From NCBI GenBank assembly GCA_016785225.1, contig JAFBJZ010000377.1:1860001-1924000 (forward strand): a stretch of DNA of 64,000 nucleotides, read 5' to 3'. Positions 39,001 through 53,970 of the stretch are shown in pieces. Each line of letters begins with the position of its first letter. The first letter of the stretch is position 1. Position numbers and translations under genes: made by a program. Source of the stretch: Psettodes erumei (Eukaryota; Chordata; Actinopteri; Pleuronectiformes; Psettodidae). A model generated the notes under the pieces. The model was not told where the DNA came from, did not search any database, and saw nothing but the letters and a program-made list of their open reading frames with translations.

Positions 39001-42000
39001 CTCATGATGTTGCTTTTCTACCTGTGTGGTATTGCTGTGATAAACATGTTAACAGCATACTACCTAAAAAGAGATAACAACCGTACATCAGTTGCCTGCA
39101 AGGAGTGGACCTAGCAGCATGTGTTAAATGTTTAATCACAGCATCATCACACACATACAAGAACAACTCCATGTTAAAGTTGCAATCCTTTTTTAATTTC
39201 GAGGAATAGTTTGTCATCAATCTTTGCTCTGCACTAATACTGCCATGTCTGGCTGCTATAAAAGGAGCCCAGTCATCAAAGTACAATCTGTTATTGATGT
39301 GGCTCCACAGAGATCTCAAGCGATATGGCTATAGAGCTAAGCGCCGTATAGCCACAGCAGTCATGCATGGCATATTAATAAATGAAGGCAAACCTGGCCT
39401 CCATATAGATCAAGTGAATTTATGAAGCACTGTGGTGGCCATAAGGAAGGTCATTAGGGTCAAATTTCCTTCAGAGCAACACTATGCTGTCTCAACTTAC
39501 TGTCCTACAATAAAACAAGGTCAAAAAATGCAAGGATTGTACCTTTAAGTGTTTCCATTGATAAGACCTATTAGAGGGATATTTCCAGGTTCCACACACT
39601 GCAGCACCCACATGACACATGGAACAAGAATCCGGAGTGATTAATAACAGCATTAGTAGACATGGACAGGAACATTGAGTGCATTGTCATCATTCAACAG
39701 AACATTTAGCAGAAAACGCTGGTAAATGTTAGACGTGTTAAAATCAATGCAAAAATGTTTCATTAAGATAATTAAAAACAGTAGCTGTAAAAGGATTACC
39801 TTCATATGCATAACAACATTCATAATGTAGTAGTTTTATCCTCCTGCTATCCATCTTCACACTATGGCGGTGCTTGTCAATGAAGTAAAGAATCAAATTC
39901 TCTTAACATCACATGCATTAGCATTATTGACCTCACAAACCTACAATATGTGTAAGAACTTGCATGTGATCGCCAGAGAAATGGTTACTTTATTCAGTGA
40001 TTTGCACTCACATTCCTTCGTCAGAACTGGGAAATCAAACCATGTTTAATGCCCGTGTGAAATTTTCACATTTTTATCACTTTTAAATTGTCATCACTTC
40101 CCTTTAAAAAGAGGTATAATTATTTTGTTCAGAGAAGCTTTGCTTAATTTTATTTTACTCTAGCTGTTGTAATCAGATTAATGTAAACCCTTTACATGTA
40201 ATCCAATTATCACCCACACCGTCTGCCATGTGCTCACCAGTAGAGATAGTAGAAGAAGGAGAGGACAAAGAAGGACAGCTTGCACCAGGCCTCCTTCAGG
40301 CAGAACTTGAGCGTGTCGCCGTTCATCACGGATGCCGGGTCGTAGAGCAGCTCCTTAGTGTCCGTGGGGGAATGGAAGTACCTACCACAGAGGGCAAAGA
40401 CCACACCACGGGTAGTTGACCCGTTCCAGACCCCAGGGGGGAAGGGGAAAGGAAGAGGGGAGGCAGGGGAGGCAGGGGAGATGATGGGAGGAAATGGGAG
40501 AAGAAGATAGTATGGACAAAGATGGCATGATGAGTTAAGGGGGGACACCATCATGCAGTGGACGTGGGTGAAATAGTAGTTGAATATACTTGTGGTAATG
40601 GACTGCTTCCTTAAGCCTGTCTCCACTGCATTTCTCAACATTTTGAAGCTGTGTTTATGGGGCTATAATAAGAGAGATTCTTGGTAAATAAAGAGTTGTT
40701 GTTTCTTGTTCTTTCCATAATTAAATATACTTAAGCAAAGGTGTCAGAACTGATTGAGCTAGGTTTTATCTGTTTTAATAGTAGCATGAAACCTCTCTTA
40801 AGCTACTGATGTGGCCACCACTAAGGAGCACATTATCTGCCAACGATGTTAACTACTCATTACAATAGAAAAAACTCTATTCTGGAGTGAAATACTCAAT
40901 ATGTGGTGTAGTATTCTCTTACTATGTGAGAGCATGAATATGAGTATATTTTAAGAATTTAGGCTAACATTACTGTCCTTTTTTTACTGAATATGGAGAA
41001 GTTTAGCGTTAGTTTTGTCAAGTCATAACTTTTTTATAACATCTTGTAAAAGTCAAACATAGAGTTTGAATATACATAAAGCATAACTAAGCTAACCTGT
41101 CGCTTGGTTGTACAAGTAGCCTTTGCCATCAGTATTGCCTGATCTGTCTGCATTTGTCTGGTATCAAGAACCCCATGTTGCAAAAATAACTATGTATTTG
41201 AAATTATGAATCTGTCAATATTTTAATCAGACTGCATACATGGCAGGCTAAAATATCAACAGCCAGTATGGGGTGCAGCAAACAGTTGTCATCCCGACAG
41301 GTTGTGATTTATCTTGTGGTGCAAATTATTGAAGTTTCCACCAAGATAAAGAAAGTATGATTCAATATTGTAATAGATATTCAACTATATTTTCACCCAG
41401 GTCTGTTATGTGGTTCTAACGGTATCAGGGATGGGGCTTGATCTGAATTTCTAAATCCAGTCAGTTTAGTAAGTGAAATCTAACTCCAGCCTTTGTGCTT
41501 AAAATGTGATTCAAACAATCATTTTCAGTAAAACTTTCTAATGAATTTTCATGTAAACACTGCAAAATAGTTAAAAAACTTTACAGTCATCTATCAGTTG
41601 CTGACTGATTTAAAAATAAGAGAAAATCCACCCTATTAAAAAATCTGCATTTAATCTCACTGAGCTTTTAGCATAATTAGCATTTGTAAACGGAAACAGC
41701 TCTCTCTCTTCACGCTGTGTCAAATCAATATGTGCAATGTCACCAAAACACAAAAGCTGATGGGGATTGATAGGAAAGTGGGGTTGGGGGATTTTGGATG
41801 TTTCCAGTCAGTTTTATTTCAGCTGGGCTGTGAGACTTATGAAATAGACTCACTCTAAAAAGACATGAAGAGTATGTCTATTAATCTGAGAGACAGCTGT
41901 GCATGTACTGATGCAGAATGACCTCGCTACTTATTTTATAGGGTGAAATTTGCCTTTAACGAACCCCAGAGTCAATACAAATGAACAGGATACAAAACAA

Positions 42001-45000
42001 TGGATTACTGTAAATTAATTGAACAGACCAGTTGCACTAAGATAGTTAGCGTCTGCTTGATTTTCCCCTCGTTTAAACATTCAAATTATGTTGTTGTGGG
42101 GTTTGATGGTAATGAAGTTCAACCAGGAAGCTCCCATCATAATGCATGTGGCCTGTTCTTTCTCAACCCAGGAGAACATGGTTTATGCATGTCCATACTG
42201 AATTCATGTACACTGGTTGTTAATGACAAGTGGAATGATTGGTTGTCCTTACTTAATTACAAAATACATTCACTAATTCACATTTCTGTCAATATATGAC
42301 TCATGCATGTTTGAAGCATTCAATAATGCACTGAAAAACGCATCTTGATGTATTTTGTGTGACATGGGGGGGGGGTCTCGTAATGAGTCACTGATTATCA
42401 TTCCCATGTATTCCTGCATTTACAGTGCATGCAAAAATGGCTGATGATGAGGTAAGCAAGGTTGAATAATAGTTAACAATCTACTACATGTAATTAGCCA
42501 ATACAGTGTAATTAATAATAAACAAACAACCATCATTTGTTACACTATTCCCCTGAGCAAAGGGAACAGATCAGATGAGAGGAAATCTGTCATTTCACGC
42601 ACATTTCCTGCAGAGATGCATGAACAAATTTTCCAGAGTACATAAAAAACAAAACAAAAACAAACACACTCACACACACTTTGAACAGGATTCAGCTGGC
42701 AACCAAAGCATTGAAACAAACTGCAGTACCACATAGCCATCCTTTTTTTATAGTCTGGCAGCACTTTAAAAGAATAAAATAAACAAGGAAATGGTCCCCC
42801 TGACTGGAGGAGTCAGTTACATCATTGCAGAAACAACAGTATCCTTGGGATAGGTCTGCAGAAAGAGTGCAATTGAGTGGGTCAAATTACAATAGCTAAC
42901 TTGCTCACCGGCGTGCACCTGTCCCTTTCATCCCACACCATATATATTTCACCTCACGTCTCTCCCTCTCTGGACTGCCTCCCCTCCCCGTCAGCTGTAG
43001 GCTTCACACTTTGAAAACCTCTGATCTCCAGCTGATATGGAAAAATCCAGAATACTGCAGCAAAAAACATGTCTGTTATTTTGAATCAGGATATGGCTTG
43101 AGACACATTTCCATGTCTGACGTTATTAATTAGCATGGTTTGCCATTTTCCAAAGTCGCTCTTTCCTTTTTATTGACTTGGATTGTGTACTGGCAGTTCC
43201 CACATTAAGCTCCTGCTGTGGAAAAGGCCTATAAGAGCAGACTTTTGAGCAAGTTTTGTTTTGTCTTTTTTGTGTCAACTGACCCTTTAAAGACAAGACA
43301 GTTAGTTTTAGATGACCATAGGACTCAAATAGAAAGTCAATAGCTTCAGAAATATTTGGTTTTGTAGATTTAATTATAAATGGATAAAAATGTCATTTTG
43401 CCATAATGACAAACTATTAAAAATGAAAAATCTTTCATTTATAGAAGTTTTCAGCCTTTATTACCCTTTAATGGATCGCTGTAAAAATGCTCTTTAGGCT
43501 GTAATCACTTCTTTGAGTAAACAAAGCTTTGCACACCTGGATTTGGGCAATTTATCTCATTCTTCCTAGCAGTTCCCCTCAAGCTGAATCAGACGCGAAT
43601 TATCAGGTTTCTCCGCAGATGTTCTACGGGGTTTAATGCTGGGCTTTGGCTGGGCCAACATGCATGTCATGAAACTGCACCAGTGTTTTCTTGGCTTCGG
43701 GTCATTGTCACGTTGAAAGGTGAACCCCCCCCCAAGTCTCTGGTCATATGCACTCTGGAACAGATTTTCTTCAAGGACTCTGTACTGTGCATTTGTCCTT
43801 CACTCCACTCAGACCAGTCCCAGCTCCCAGCCTCTGCTACTGTGAAGCCCCAAAGCATGATGCTGCCACCACCATCCCTCACTGTAGGGATGATGATGAG
43901 CAGGTTCACTACAAACAGTATTTGGATTGTTGCTGAAAGAATTCACTATTTGCCTCATCAGACTCCTGCTCTGTCATTTCAGAGTTGGAGTCTGAATACT
44001 TTCTAAAGCCACTGTTAGTGAGTTCTTCCAAATCATCTATGGCCACTGGTTTTCTGGGCTGCAAGACATCCTTCAATGTAAGTCCGTAATGACAAAACTT
44101 TCCCATTACATAGTCCTCCAATAATATCTGTAAACTCTACCAGCTAGAAAATGTGCATGCATTCACACATATACACAGCAAGCTATCTCATTTGCCGTCA
44201 TACATGGATACTGAATGTATCTATGAACTCCATGTTTTTTGAGCCGTCCCCATCATTGTGTTCCTTCCTCCTTCTCTTACTCTCCTCTAAATCATCTTAT
44301 CCATGTTAGATCCCTCTCCTATCGCTCACTCGCTTCCTCTCTCTGGCCGCACCCCCACCCCCTCTTTCCCTTCCCTCATCTTCTCTTCTCTCCACCATGC
44401 AGGAAACAGCATCTGTAGCAGGTGGGCATCTGGCACGGTCTCCAATTAATGAGACAGCAAGATATTTTTTTCTCTTTTTGGCTGTCCTTTCTGCTCAGTC
44501 TGGAACTTCAACCCGCTGAGCACATGAGCTTAAACCAATCAGGCTGCCAGCAGTCTGCATCCAACCCACCACCAGCAGGAGAAGCAGCAAAAGAAGAACA
44601 AAAAAGGATGCAGAAAGAGCAGCAAAAGAAATCTGAAGATTGCTGATTGGTGACCTATTTTTTAGACACTTCCTTTCAGGAGCTTGGGATCTTTACATTG
44701 CTGCTATACTTGCATTTTTACCACACGTTTTCCTTCAGTTTAATGTGGAAATCAGAAATGCTCAACACCCACAACATGTGAATGGCGGGGGGGTATACTG
44801 TGATGTGAAGTAAGGTCAGCAGAAGACTCAGAGAACAACAGTGACTGCTTGGAAAAGCTTCAAGTACAAACCAAAAGAGCTTGTCCACACTGCAGCTTTT
44901 TCAGCAGAGAAACTAAAGGATAAGGCTGAGAATACCATACTTTTGTGTGTCAAAAATCTCATTAATAAACCAAAACCAGAGATGTGGTAGCTCCTCAATG

Positions 45001-48000
45001 CTCTGTGACTTCCGTACCTTAACTGTGGATATCATTCCTAAGTACATCCATTCCTACTGAAGACATACTGCATGTATCGGCAAGTCTCACTCCAAAGGTC
45101 TTGCAATCAAACTGACCCTCACAATGCATAACTATAAAAAGTATACACACAAACAGACACACGCACAGAGTCAAAGCGATTGGTTGGATAGTTACCTCCA
45201 TGTGTTGTAGAAGAGCAGGGGGATGTTGAGTCCCACAGTCAGCCACTCCTGGGCACACAGGAACATGATACAGAAGAGCCCATGGATGGAGTACTCTGGT
45301 AGCACCAGCTGCAGGAGGAGGAGGAGGAAGATTAGTTAGAGAGGAGTGGAACAAAAAATAACTGATCATTCAGGTTTAAATCGCTAACACAAAGCTCAAT
45401 AATTTAAATGTCACCACTCAGGTTTATTTGCTGCATTGCTGATGATCAATGAATCTTAATTTTGATATTACTTGAATGGCATTTATTGTAATATAAGAAC
45501 TACATAAATGAACTTGTACCATATTCATTTAAAGGGCAGGTGGTTAGCAGATGCCACATTATCATTTCAATGCCCACAGGTGAAAGAAAACACATCATGC
45601 ATCATTAGCATTCAAATTATCAGCCTTGCCTATATTTAGCAACTGAAATCTGTCTATCTGCATGTATTCCAAATGGCTAAATGCCCCCATGTAGATTATG
45701 GAAAGCTTAGTTTCACAATGGGCAGCATGCACTGATGGCAGGGATCAAGCGTTTCCATAATAACCGGAGGGCTTGACCGTCCAAATGCAGGTTGACAGGA
45801 CCACAGCGAAGGTGGGAATATGTGTGTGAGGGTACTTGCCACCAGTGGCTGCCAAACACCCCTTAAGCAACAAAGCTCCCATTGTTCTCCAAAGTAAAAA
45901 TTTAAGGGAAAGTAAAAGAGGTTCATATGTGTGCGGTTTTGTAATGATCCATCAGAGAAATAGCATCAGTTTCATTCACTTTTTTGGATGGCAAGGCTAT
46001 ATGACAGTCAAATGAAGTCATGCCTCATATTAACAATTACACCATGGTCTGACATGACATGCAAAGAGAAGTCACATTTTAAGCGAAACACTACGATCAG
46101 CTAGGGTAAAAAAAAAACCCATATAGATATTATCACTTTAAAAACCTTGTTGCACTTATGAGAGGGAAATTTTTTTCAGAGAAAATTTTGGATATCGGTT
46201 TTTAATTGCTTAGTACAGCAGAAAATACTGCCAACAGCCATAAAAATTCCACTTTCATGTTTTCAGGGAGATGTGTTGTATAAATCAGACTATGGATGAT
46301 ATATGAACACACCCCTTTGTAAGAATCTTCTGAATATGAATTGTAACAAAACTCTAATCAACACATTTATAATCTTTGGCCACCACTGGGGTTGGCACAC
46401 AACCAATACAGCCTGGCTTACCACCCTTAATGGGTTTTATTGCGTGGCTAAAATTGTGTGACGTGCAAATCCCTGTGAACAATAAACCCAAATCATGGTC
46501 TCAGTCCACTGAAATCTGCAGTAGCTTGTCACCATTACAGTTAATGTTATTCACAAAGAAAGCCACTTCACTGCTCATGTATATTTAACAGCGTACAGGG
46601 CAACACATTATGGTACCATTCTGGGTCTTGAACATTACTGTGTGCGCTGCCATAACAAGGCAGTGTTCAGAATGCATTATTTAGATGGCTACATGCCTCC
46701 TAATAACAGAAAAAACATGTTTTCACTGAATAGCTCGTCAACAGTGGGAGACCAGAAAACTGCTGCTAAGACAAAACCTAAATATATCCATTTGCTTTCA
46801 CACATAGGGTAGGAGGAAGCTGCGTGCACACCCACGTGCCCACACACACACACACAAATTGTCCCCTCCCAACACACAAAAAAACAACCGTCACACTGAG
46901 TTTTACATTGTAACTTTTATGCCCCCCTCTTTTTCAAATCCCTAAAGTTTACTGGCCATCAGTGGTAAGATGGAGGTACAAACATGATCTGTCACTGCAG
47001 TAACTATGCAACACTGAGAATCCCATAAAACTTTAAAGGTAACAACGTAAGAACCTGATGTGAACAAGATGAAAACAGCATTGTGTCCCCTAGTGGCCTT
47101 ATAAAATAATGTAAAATCCATTACAATGCTCAATAATATGAAAGCATGAAAGCTATGGATTTCTGTCTCCTGCAGTGTCCATGGCTTTATGATTGCAGAC
47201 CATCAGCTTGTCATGTCATAAGCCGTCATCCTGTGATAGCTGAGCAAAAACCGGTAATGCAAACTCTTTAGCACTATAAAATTTTCTTTTTCCGAATGGC
47301 AAAAAAGTAAAATTTATGCTTATAACAGAATAGTGGAAAGGCAGTGAGGGATCATGTCGTTTTTGGCAGTTGACTGACATGCCCTCAGTCTCCTCTGCAG
47401 CCTCGTGGACATCATCCACAGTAACTGATGTCCACATAATGAGGCTCTCTCATCCTTCCAGGAGTTACCACTGCATCCAAACACTGTAATCTGTAAAACG
47501 TGACCTTCACAGACACAAGCTGCTCGGACAAAAATAGACGAGGTGCTTAAAGATAGTGAAGAAAGCAGCGCGGAGGAAAGAGCTCTGTGAGTCACCAGTA
47601 GGACACCGCTTTCACGGACACAATGGTGGCGTATTGTTATTGTTACCAGCCTTCACCAGCAGTGCTGAAACAGAAGGTGGCTATGTTGGGTGGACACCGG
47701 AGATAAAGCAATATCATGATTGTGCACCTGGAAAAAAGGACGTGTTCTCAGCAGCTAATTACAAAGGAGCTGTACTCTGGCTGGAAATATTTGCAATATA
47801 TAAAAAATTTGAAAGGCCCATCATGGGTCCATGCAAGCCGCACTTCTGTGATTGCAGAAGTTTGCAAACTGGGACAATAACCTTGCAGAGGTGAATCTTT
47901 GGAGTTAGGGAACCAGACACGCCAGACTCCTTTCTGCTATTTACAGTTTGAGCAGAAACGACACAGCCCTGTTTGCACTAGAAATCGTATTGGTCTGACC

Positions 48001-48359
48001 GCAAACTGTTCAGCCAAGGTCTGCTGAGCAGTCAGACCCATTTGTATGAACAGCTGTGTGGAAATTGGTTATACTTAATCATTAGTGCATTACGTGGAAC
48101 TACAGCAACAATAACACAAAAACAAACAGTGGCTGTGTTTATTGTTTATTGGCACTAACAAACTGTATGCATCCTTCAGTCCACCATCACCAAAACCCAG
48201 ACAGGTTCACACCTCACACTGCGGCAATTGTATCTATATGCTCCACTTCAACACACACATACACATGCATGCACAGTTATTAAACTACATTGTCAACTGC
48301 TGATGACCCTGCTGTGTCTCCTTTGTATTCAGTGAATATGTCTGCTATTGGGTAGATGG

Positions 48360-48398
<39 letters not shown>

Positions 48399-51300
48399 GG
48401 AGCGGCGCATATACATTCAATTTCCATGCTAATGGGTAAGAAACTATTTTCTTCCTTCAATCACAGACTATCTAGCAGATCCTCTGAGTCGTTCTTTGTG
48501 TGTGGGTGTGTTTGTGTGTGTGCGTGTGTCGACTGTTGACGGAGGGACCCATCTGGGACTGTGCCTTGCTGGGACTGGAGATCTGTTTCTCTGGCTGAGG
48601 TGCCCGGGAGGCCGCCCTTACACCCATCTGAGCCAATCGAGCAGCAGCACTGACGGGGGCTTTGTTAATGCATGGATCTAAATTTTTTTAATGACGCACA
48701 GTGTCTCTACACTTTGGAACACTTTGCATGGCTGCAACCATGCTGCATGCATGTATGTTGAGAATGGTGAACATGTATAGATAGTGTAGCCTAAATATAT
48801 GTATGTTAATGTAACTAAAGCACAAACAGCCTCTCAACTGACCTCAACACCTCTGTGACATGGTCCCAGCGCAAAATAAGCATGTTTGGCAACAAAATTT
48901 TGTTTGTTTGCGCCCAGATTTTTAAAATACTGACAAAAATATTAAAATTTGGATTTAATAACAAGAAATTGTAAAAAAATTGTTGGAATTTTGCAAAAAA
49001 TTTCACAACAATTTGGCCTACATTTGCACGTACCAGTTTGCAAAAATGTAAACAAATAGAAAGAAATTTTCTGGCATTTCACATGCTTTTCACAACCTTC
49101 TGGAGTCATGCACTCACACAGGCATGATACACATATTTTTTGAATCAGTGTGACTTACACTTCCCGAGGATATCATTATCTCCAATGTCCATTAGGAATA
49201 AATACAAGTAAATCCGCTTAGAATCCTGCAAATCCATTTTTTCATGAATTATGTATGAATTATGAATTTTGTACACTGTCAGAGAGGAGCAGGAGAGTGA
49301 CAGGGAAAGAGGGAAGGAGATGTGAAAAAAACTTTCTGTCAACAGGAGGAAGGTTAATGCTGGCTTCCTGAAAAAAGCATTTGAAAGTGTATTGACGATA
49401 AGTTGATATTTTCAATATGCCCCTACAGCAAATTGTTGATTAATATCATCCTTTATCATTTCATTCATATCTCAAGAAAGAAAACAGAAACCTTCAGACA
49501 TAGGAGTGATTATAGAATAGATCCAGAACTGTATTTTCCATTTGAATATTTTACCACTGCCCATGGTGAGGTCTTCTCTCTGATTAGCTGCAAAGCTTCT
49601 GTGAACTTTTCCACACTTGAACGCTGCTGTTTTAAAGCCTTCTTGTCACTGTTTCAAAGTAATGTGAGGGCAGGATTTGAGTTGTCCACTTTCTAATGAT
49701 GCCCTTCCTTTGGCATGTTACCTGCGTTAATATTTTGACTCATTACAGCAGAAACACTTCTGGATAAGGGAATAGGAGATAAAGTAGCAGGGATAATGTG
49801 AAAAAATAACAATTACACTCAGGTAGATGAGAAGATTGATACTATATGTGTGTGAGTTATTTTTTTTGCTTCCAAATACATTTGTACCTGGGCATATATT
49901 TCCAAATATTGCTCATGCTGTTGAGTTCAGGGATGTCAGCGGTACTCGAGAACTGAAATAATGATATAAATTGTTGAAATATTCTCTACTTTTCCTCTCC
50001 AACAGAAAGAGAAGAGAGATTTACATATACTGAAATTAATGAAGATATTATACTCATTGTTAAAGTAGTAAAATATTGACATTTTCAAGACATAAGGCAC
50101 TACAGTAGTGCTATATTATATTACTGAAGGACTACTTCTATTGATTGCCAAGCTGCTGAAAGACCATTTTCCCTTGAACTGAAATATCAAAGACTCCACT
50201 TATTCATCTCAAACAAAGTGAGCTCACTACGGTATTCAGTCGCACTCTGCTGATGCCCTTTCACCCCGAGGGCAGGAATGATAGGCATGAAATTGGAAGA
50301 GTCTTGTTTTTTCAATTGAGTTGATGAAATTCTCTTTCTGCATGAGCGGGTGGGGACTGCAGCCCCAGGCGTCCGTATATTCTAAAAGCCCTTGCACACA
50401 CGGGTGGAGTTTTGTGACTGGCGACATATGCAATACTGCCGTCAGCATGGGAGAAGCTGGGGAAATAAATTCAGAGCTGTCTTCCAATCACTGTATATCA
50501 TTTTGAAATTTCAGCTGAAAAATATTTTGCCCAAGTTTTACTTTTTAATGTCAACAGACATTTTTTTTAAATAGCAGGTCTCACTTAAAAGTGAGATGTC
50601 TCATTTTGTCATGAATGTTTTCAGCTGAGTGTCAAAGTGTGGTTTGCCAGGAGGAATATCTGTATCATTTTGACACACACACACACACACACACACACAT
50701 CTACAGAAACACATCATGTCTTTGAAAATATTGAAAACATGTGGCAGGATCCTACTCTCTTTTAAGATGAGTCAACTGTAGAGGGAGTTTCTGATTTAAG
50801 TGGTTTTGGCAAAAACAAATGAGAATTGGAGCACCCATCACAACAGGATGAATCCTCCAGTTGTCCATTAAACCACTGTCTTCTTCTTCAGTAAAAGGTT
50901 GCATGATGTTTTCAGCAGCAGGAAAGATAAAGGACCTATTCTTTCTCTTACACCCTCCTGTCCCATTGAAGGGCTTAACGTGTTGATGCAATTGCAATGA
51001 CATTAAGGACACACAGCTGGAACACTGGCTTAGGACATTAATCATTAGAATTTTCTACTGTGATGTGTGTAAACCCGGTACTGGGCTGAATACATTGTTC
51101 CAACTTTATGTGGGAACAATACCTCACAGTGCTGGTTCTTCTCGTTAGCACTTCCATTTTATCTGCCTCCTCCTGTTTGTGCCTGGTCTCTTAGAGATTC
51201 ACACTCTCTGGCAAGCTAATAGGTCCTCCTCTCCCACTCTTTCCTTAGCGTCCCCTTGTCTCCATCAGGGTCACGAAAATCCATCTGATTATATCCTGTC

Positions 51301-53922
51301 CTTGAAACGTGTAGCCATGATGCAGGACTAGAGAGGTTTTCTCACTTAAAGAATACTCGTTTCTTTTTTATGGCTTTCTTATTGTGCAGTTGTTGCATCA
51401 GCACCCATGCCATCTCAATGGTCCATAGCAAAACATCAAGAGATCAGCTTTTGGTTAGATTATACTTGAATTAACATATTGTCCCCAGAGGATGAATCTA
51501 CTGATGCTTCGAATGCCACTATCATGTGGAGCTATTATTTATAGACCAACTTTTTGGTCCATGGCTAGATTGTATGCGTTACAATGAAATAAGAGGACCA
51601 AATGCACTTTTCCATAGGAATAAAATCATTTCATCTTAATGACAGTGCATCATAGTAATGACTTATCCCAAGGCACCACCCACAGGACAAACTGGAATAC
51701 TTTTTGCCCCTGCAGAACAAGAATAGATAAAGCAATCAATGTTATAAAATAAAAGCAAAAAAAATTGATCCTGTGTACATTATTACCCCAGTGCTGTCAC
51801 TGACTGGGTGAAAAGTGATGATGATTACAGGGGTCTACCATCTATAAAGATTCTTCTGGGATGTACAAATAACAGTAATTATGTGGGGGCCAAGAGCAAC
51901 ATTCTTTCAAAGGGCCTGTGTGTCCACTGCTTGTGACTGTGAATGACTAAGAAGAGAATGTTGTTGAAATTTCCCAAACAGTCGTGTTAGGGATGGAGCA
52001 GAGGTGCAGCAGGAATGCAGTAATACCTCCATAAGTGAACATCTATACCCTGCCACTGCCAAATTTCTTCTGTGTTAAAGCATTAATCAATTATCATTAT
52101 GAGAACAAACTGACTATAAATAAAACTCCAACCACTTCACGGTTATGTTGAACTCTTGGATCTTTGCTAGACAATTGATATATTTTCTCCAAAAGTCAGG
52201 TGAAGATGGAAGGGGATCAGTGTCTTGTTCAGGGAAAAATATGAATTCAAAACTCATTTAATACATGTAAAATGTCTTATTGAGTCAGCACACACACACA
52301 CACACACACACACATACTTCTTTCCCCATGGTGTCAGCTTTGGGTGTTTAGCATGTTTCTGGTACATGCACACATGAAAATATAAATAACTAGTATGTAA
52401 TGAGTATGTGATTACTATTTTAAAATGTTGTGTTTATACAGAACAGTTTCTGTCTGAAGGTGGTTTCAAACAGGGGTTCTACTATGTCTATACTAACTAA
52501 TTATTTGTCTCTGATGTCAGTAGTGGCAGTGGCAAGGAGACAGCACCCAGCTGTTATTCTTGTGTATGTACCTTTACTTTTTTTTTTGCATAACTCCATG
52601 ATTTGCCATTTCAGGAAAGGCGCACAGGATCCACACATAGGAAAATTCTGCAGAAGTGAATGTTTCACTGGTATGTGAGTAACCTGGATTATACACCTCT
52701 TCACCAGCAGTGACAGTTCACTCTCTTAAGCTTCATGATGGGATGCACAGCCCTGGGAGACAACTTCACACAGGGCAAATCTGCAATGCGCATTTTACAT
52801 CCAATGCCAGCATCTGTCTTCAGTGCAGGTACTGTAGTACTGTTACTGTAGCACATGTTGGGATGTGGAGGTACGTTGGTTGGATGAGTGTACAGCAAAT
52901 CACTGGTGCAACAGACTTGGAGATTTACATTTAACTGCAGTCCATGTAATAACTGCAACCATGACCTTTCCCTTATTCTTTATTCATTCATTATATTTTA
53001 TATTTTTATATATTTTTTTAATACTTTTACTTGCACCGTGGGTCCGAGAGGACCATAATTTCAATTATGTTGTATGTAATTTATGTGAAGCATAATCGAC
53101 AATAAATCTGACTTTGACTTTGACTTTGAGTTTAAAAATGACTTGAAAAGCCGTCAATGAAAGGTAGTCAGGACATGAGACATTCAGATGAAAGTATTAA
53201 TTTTTAATTCAGTCAGGTATTTTCATGTGTGAATCACTCATGAATTCAATTTGTATCTGAGACACAATTCTAAATCTGAGAAAACCTATTATTTATGTAA
53301 TGTGATGAATGCAAGTGGTTAATATACTTCACAGAAAAGACCTGACATTCTCTGAGTTGTTGTGGACAGCTCACTCATCACACAGAACAGCAGTATTAAT
53401 GCTTCTGCAAAACTCACCAGATTACTAGATTATATTGTTTGTAATCTTTTTCAATTTGTAGACAATACCCGGACCACATTTAACAAAAATTGCCCCACAT
53501 CTCTGAGTTGGTCTAATCAGATTTAAACGCAAATGTAATTTGGTGCCAAAATGACACCAAATTGCACTGCATCACCTATAGAACAGTCTAACCCATGCTT
53601 TTCTTCCCACATAAGTGAAAACACACTCATTTGTTGAGTGAAATAACCAAACAGGGGCTTGCGTTCAAGGGAAAATGCATTTGCCCATTAGCTTACATTG
53701 CACCTGCAGGAGAATAGAGCCCATAGGACACACTAAAATTTTCATTGCTTGAACAGAGAGAGAGACATCCAGGCAAAAACATGTCCCTTTCGTTGTGTGC
53801 TGTTTTCGAAATGCAACCTAACACCAACCTAAAACCCAAACCTAACCCAAAAGAGAAATATAAATGCATCCATGCATCTAAAATGCCTCTTTTTGTATAC
53901 TCACATGGGCCTGTTATGAATG

Positions 53923-53970
<48 letters not shown>

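Larger units (their letters stand above)
33093..40237 (-). other. cnih3: cnih3 intron 5
   Basis: This 7.1-kb phase-2 intron has donor GTGAGC and acceptor TTTCAG. It holds the hAT-like element, the candidate MITE, the LINE tail at 38738 and a TGC repeat. The rest is AT-rich with no recognised gene. Confidence 0.9.
40382..45196 (-). other. cnih3: cnih3 intron 4
   Basis: This 4.8-kb phase-2 intron has donor GTAACT and acceptor GTGGTAG. It contains the Tc1-like remnant, the acidic open frame next to it and two pyrimidine/purine-biased tracts. Confidence 0.9.

Noticed and set aside
39326..39356. 8-bp inverted repeat TGGCTATA/TATAGCCA
   Set aside because: Short stem with a long loop, expected by chance in 64 kb.
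44380..44420. A tiny exon-like stretch after a strong pyrimidine tract on the plus strand
   Set aside because: The acceptor and donor-like ends enclose under 20 nt, on the strand opposite to cnih3, with no partner exon.
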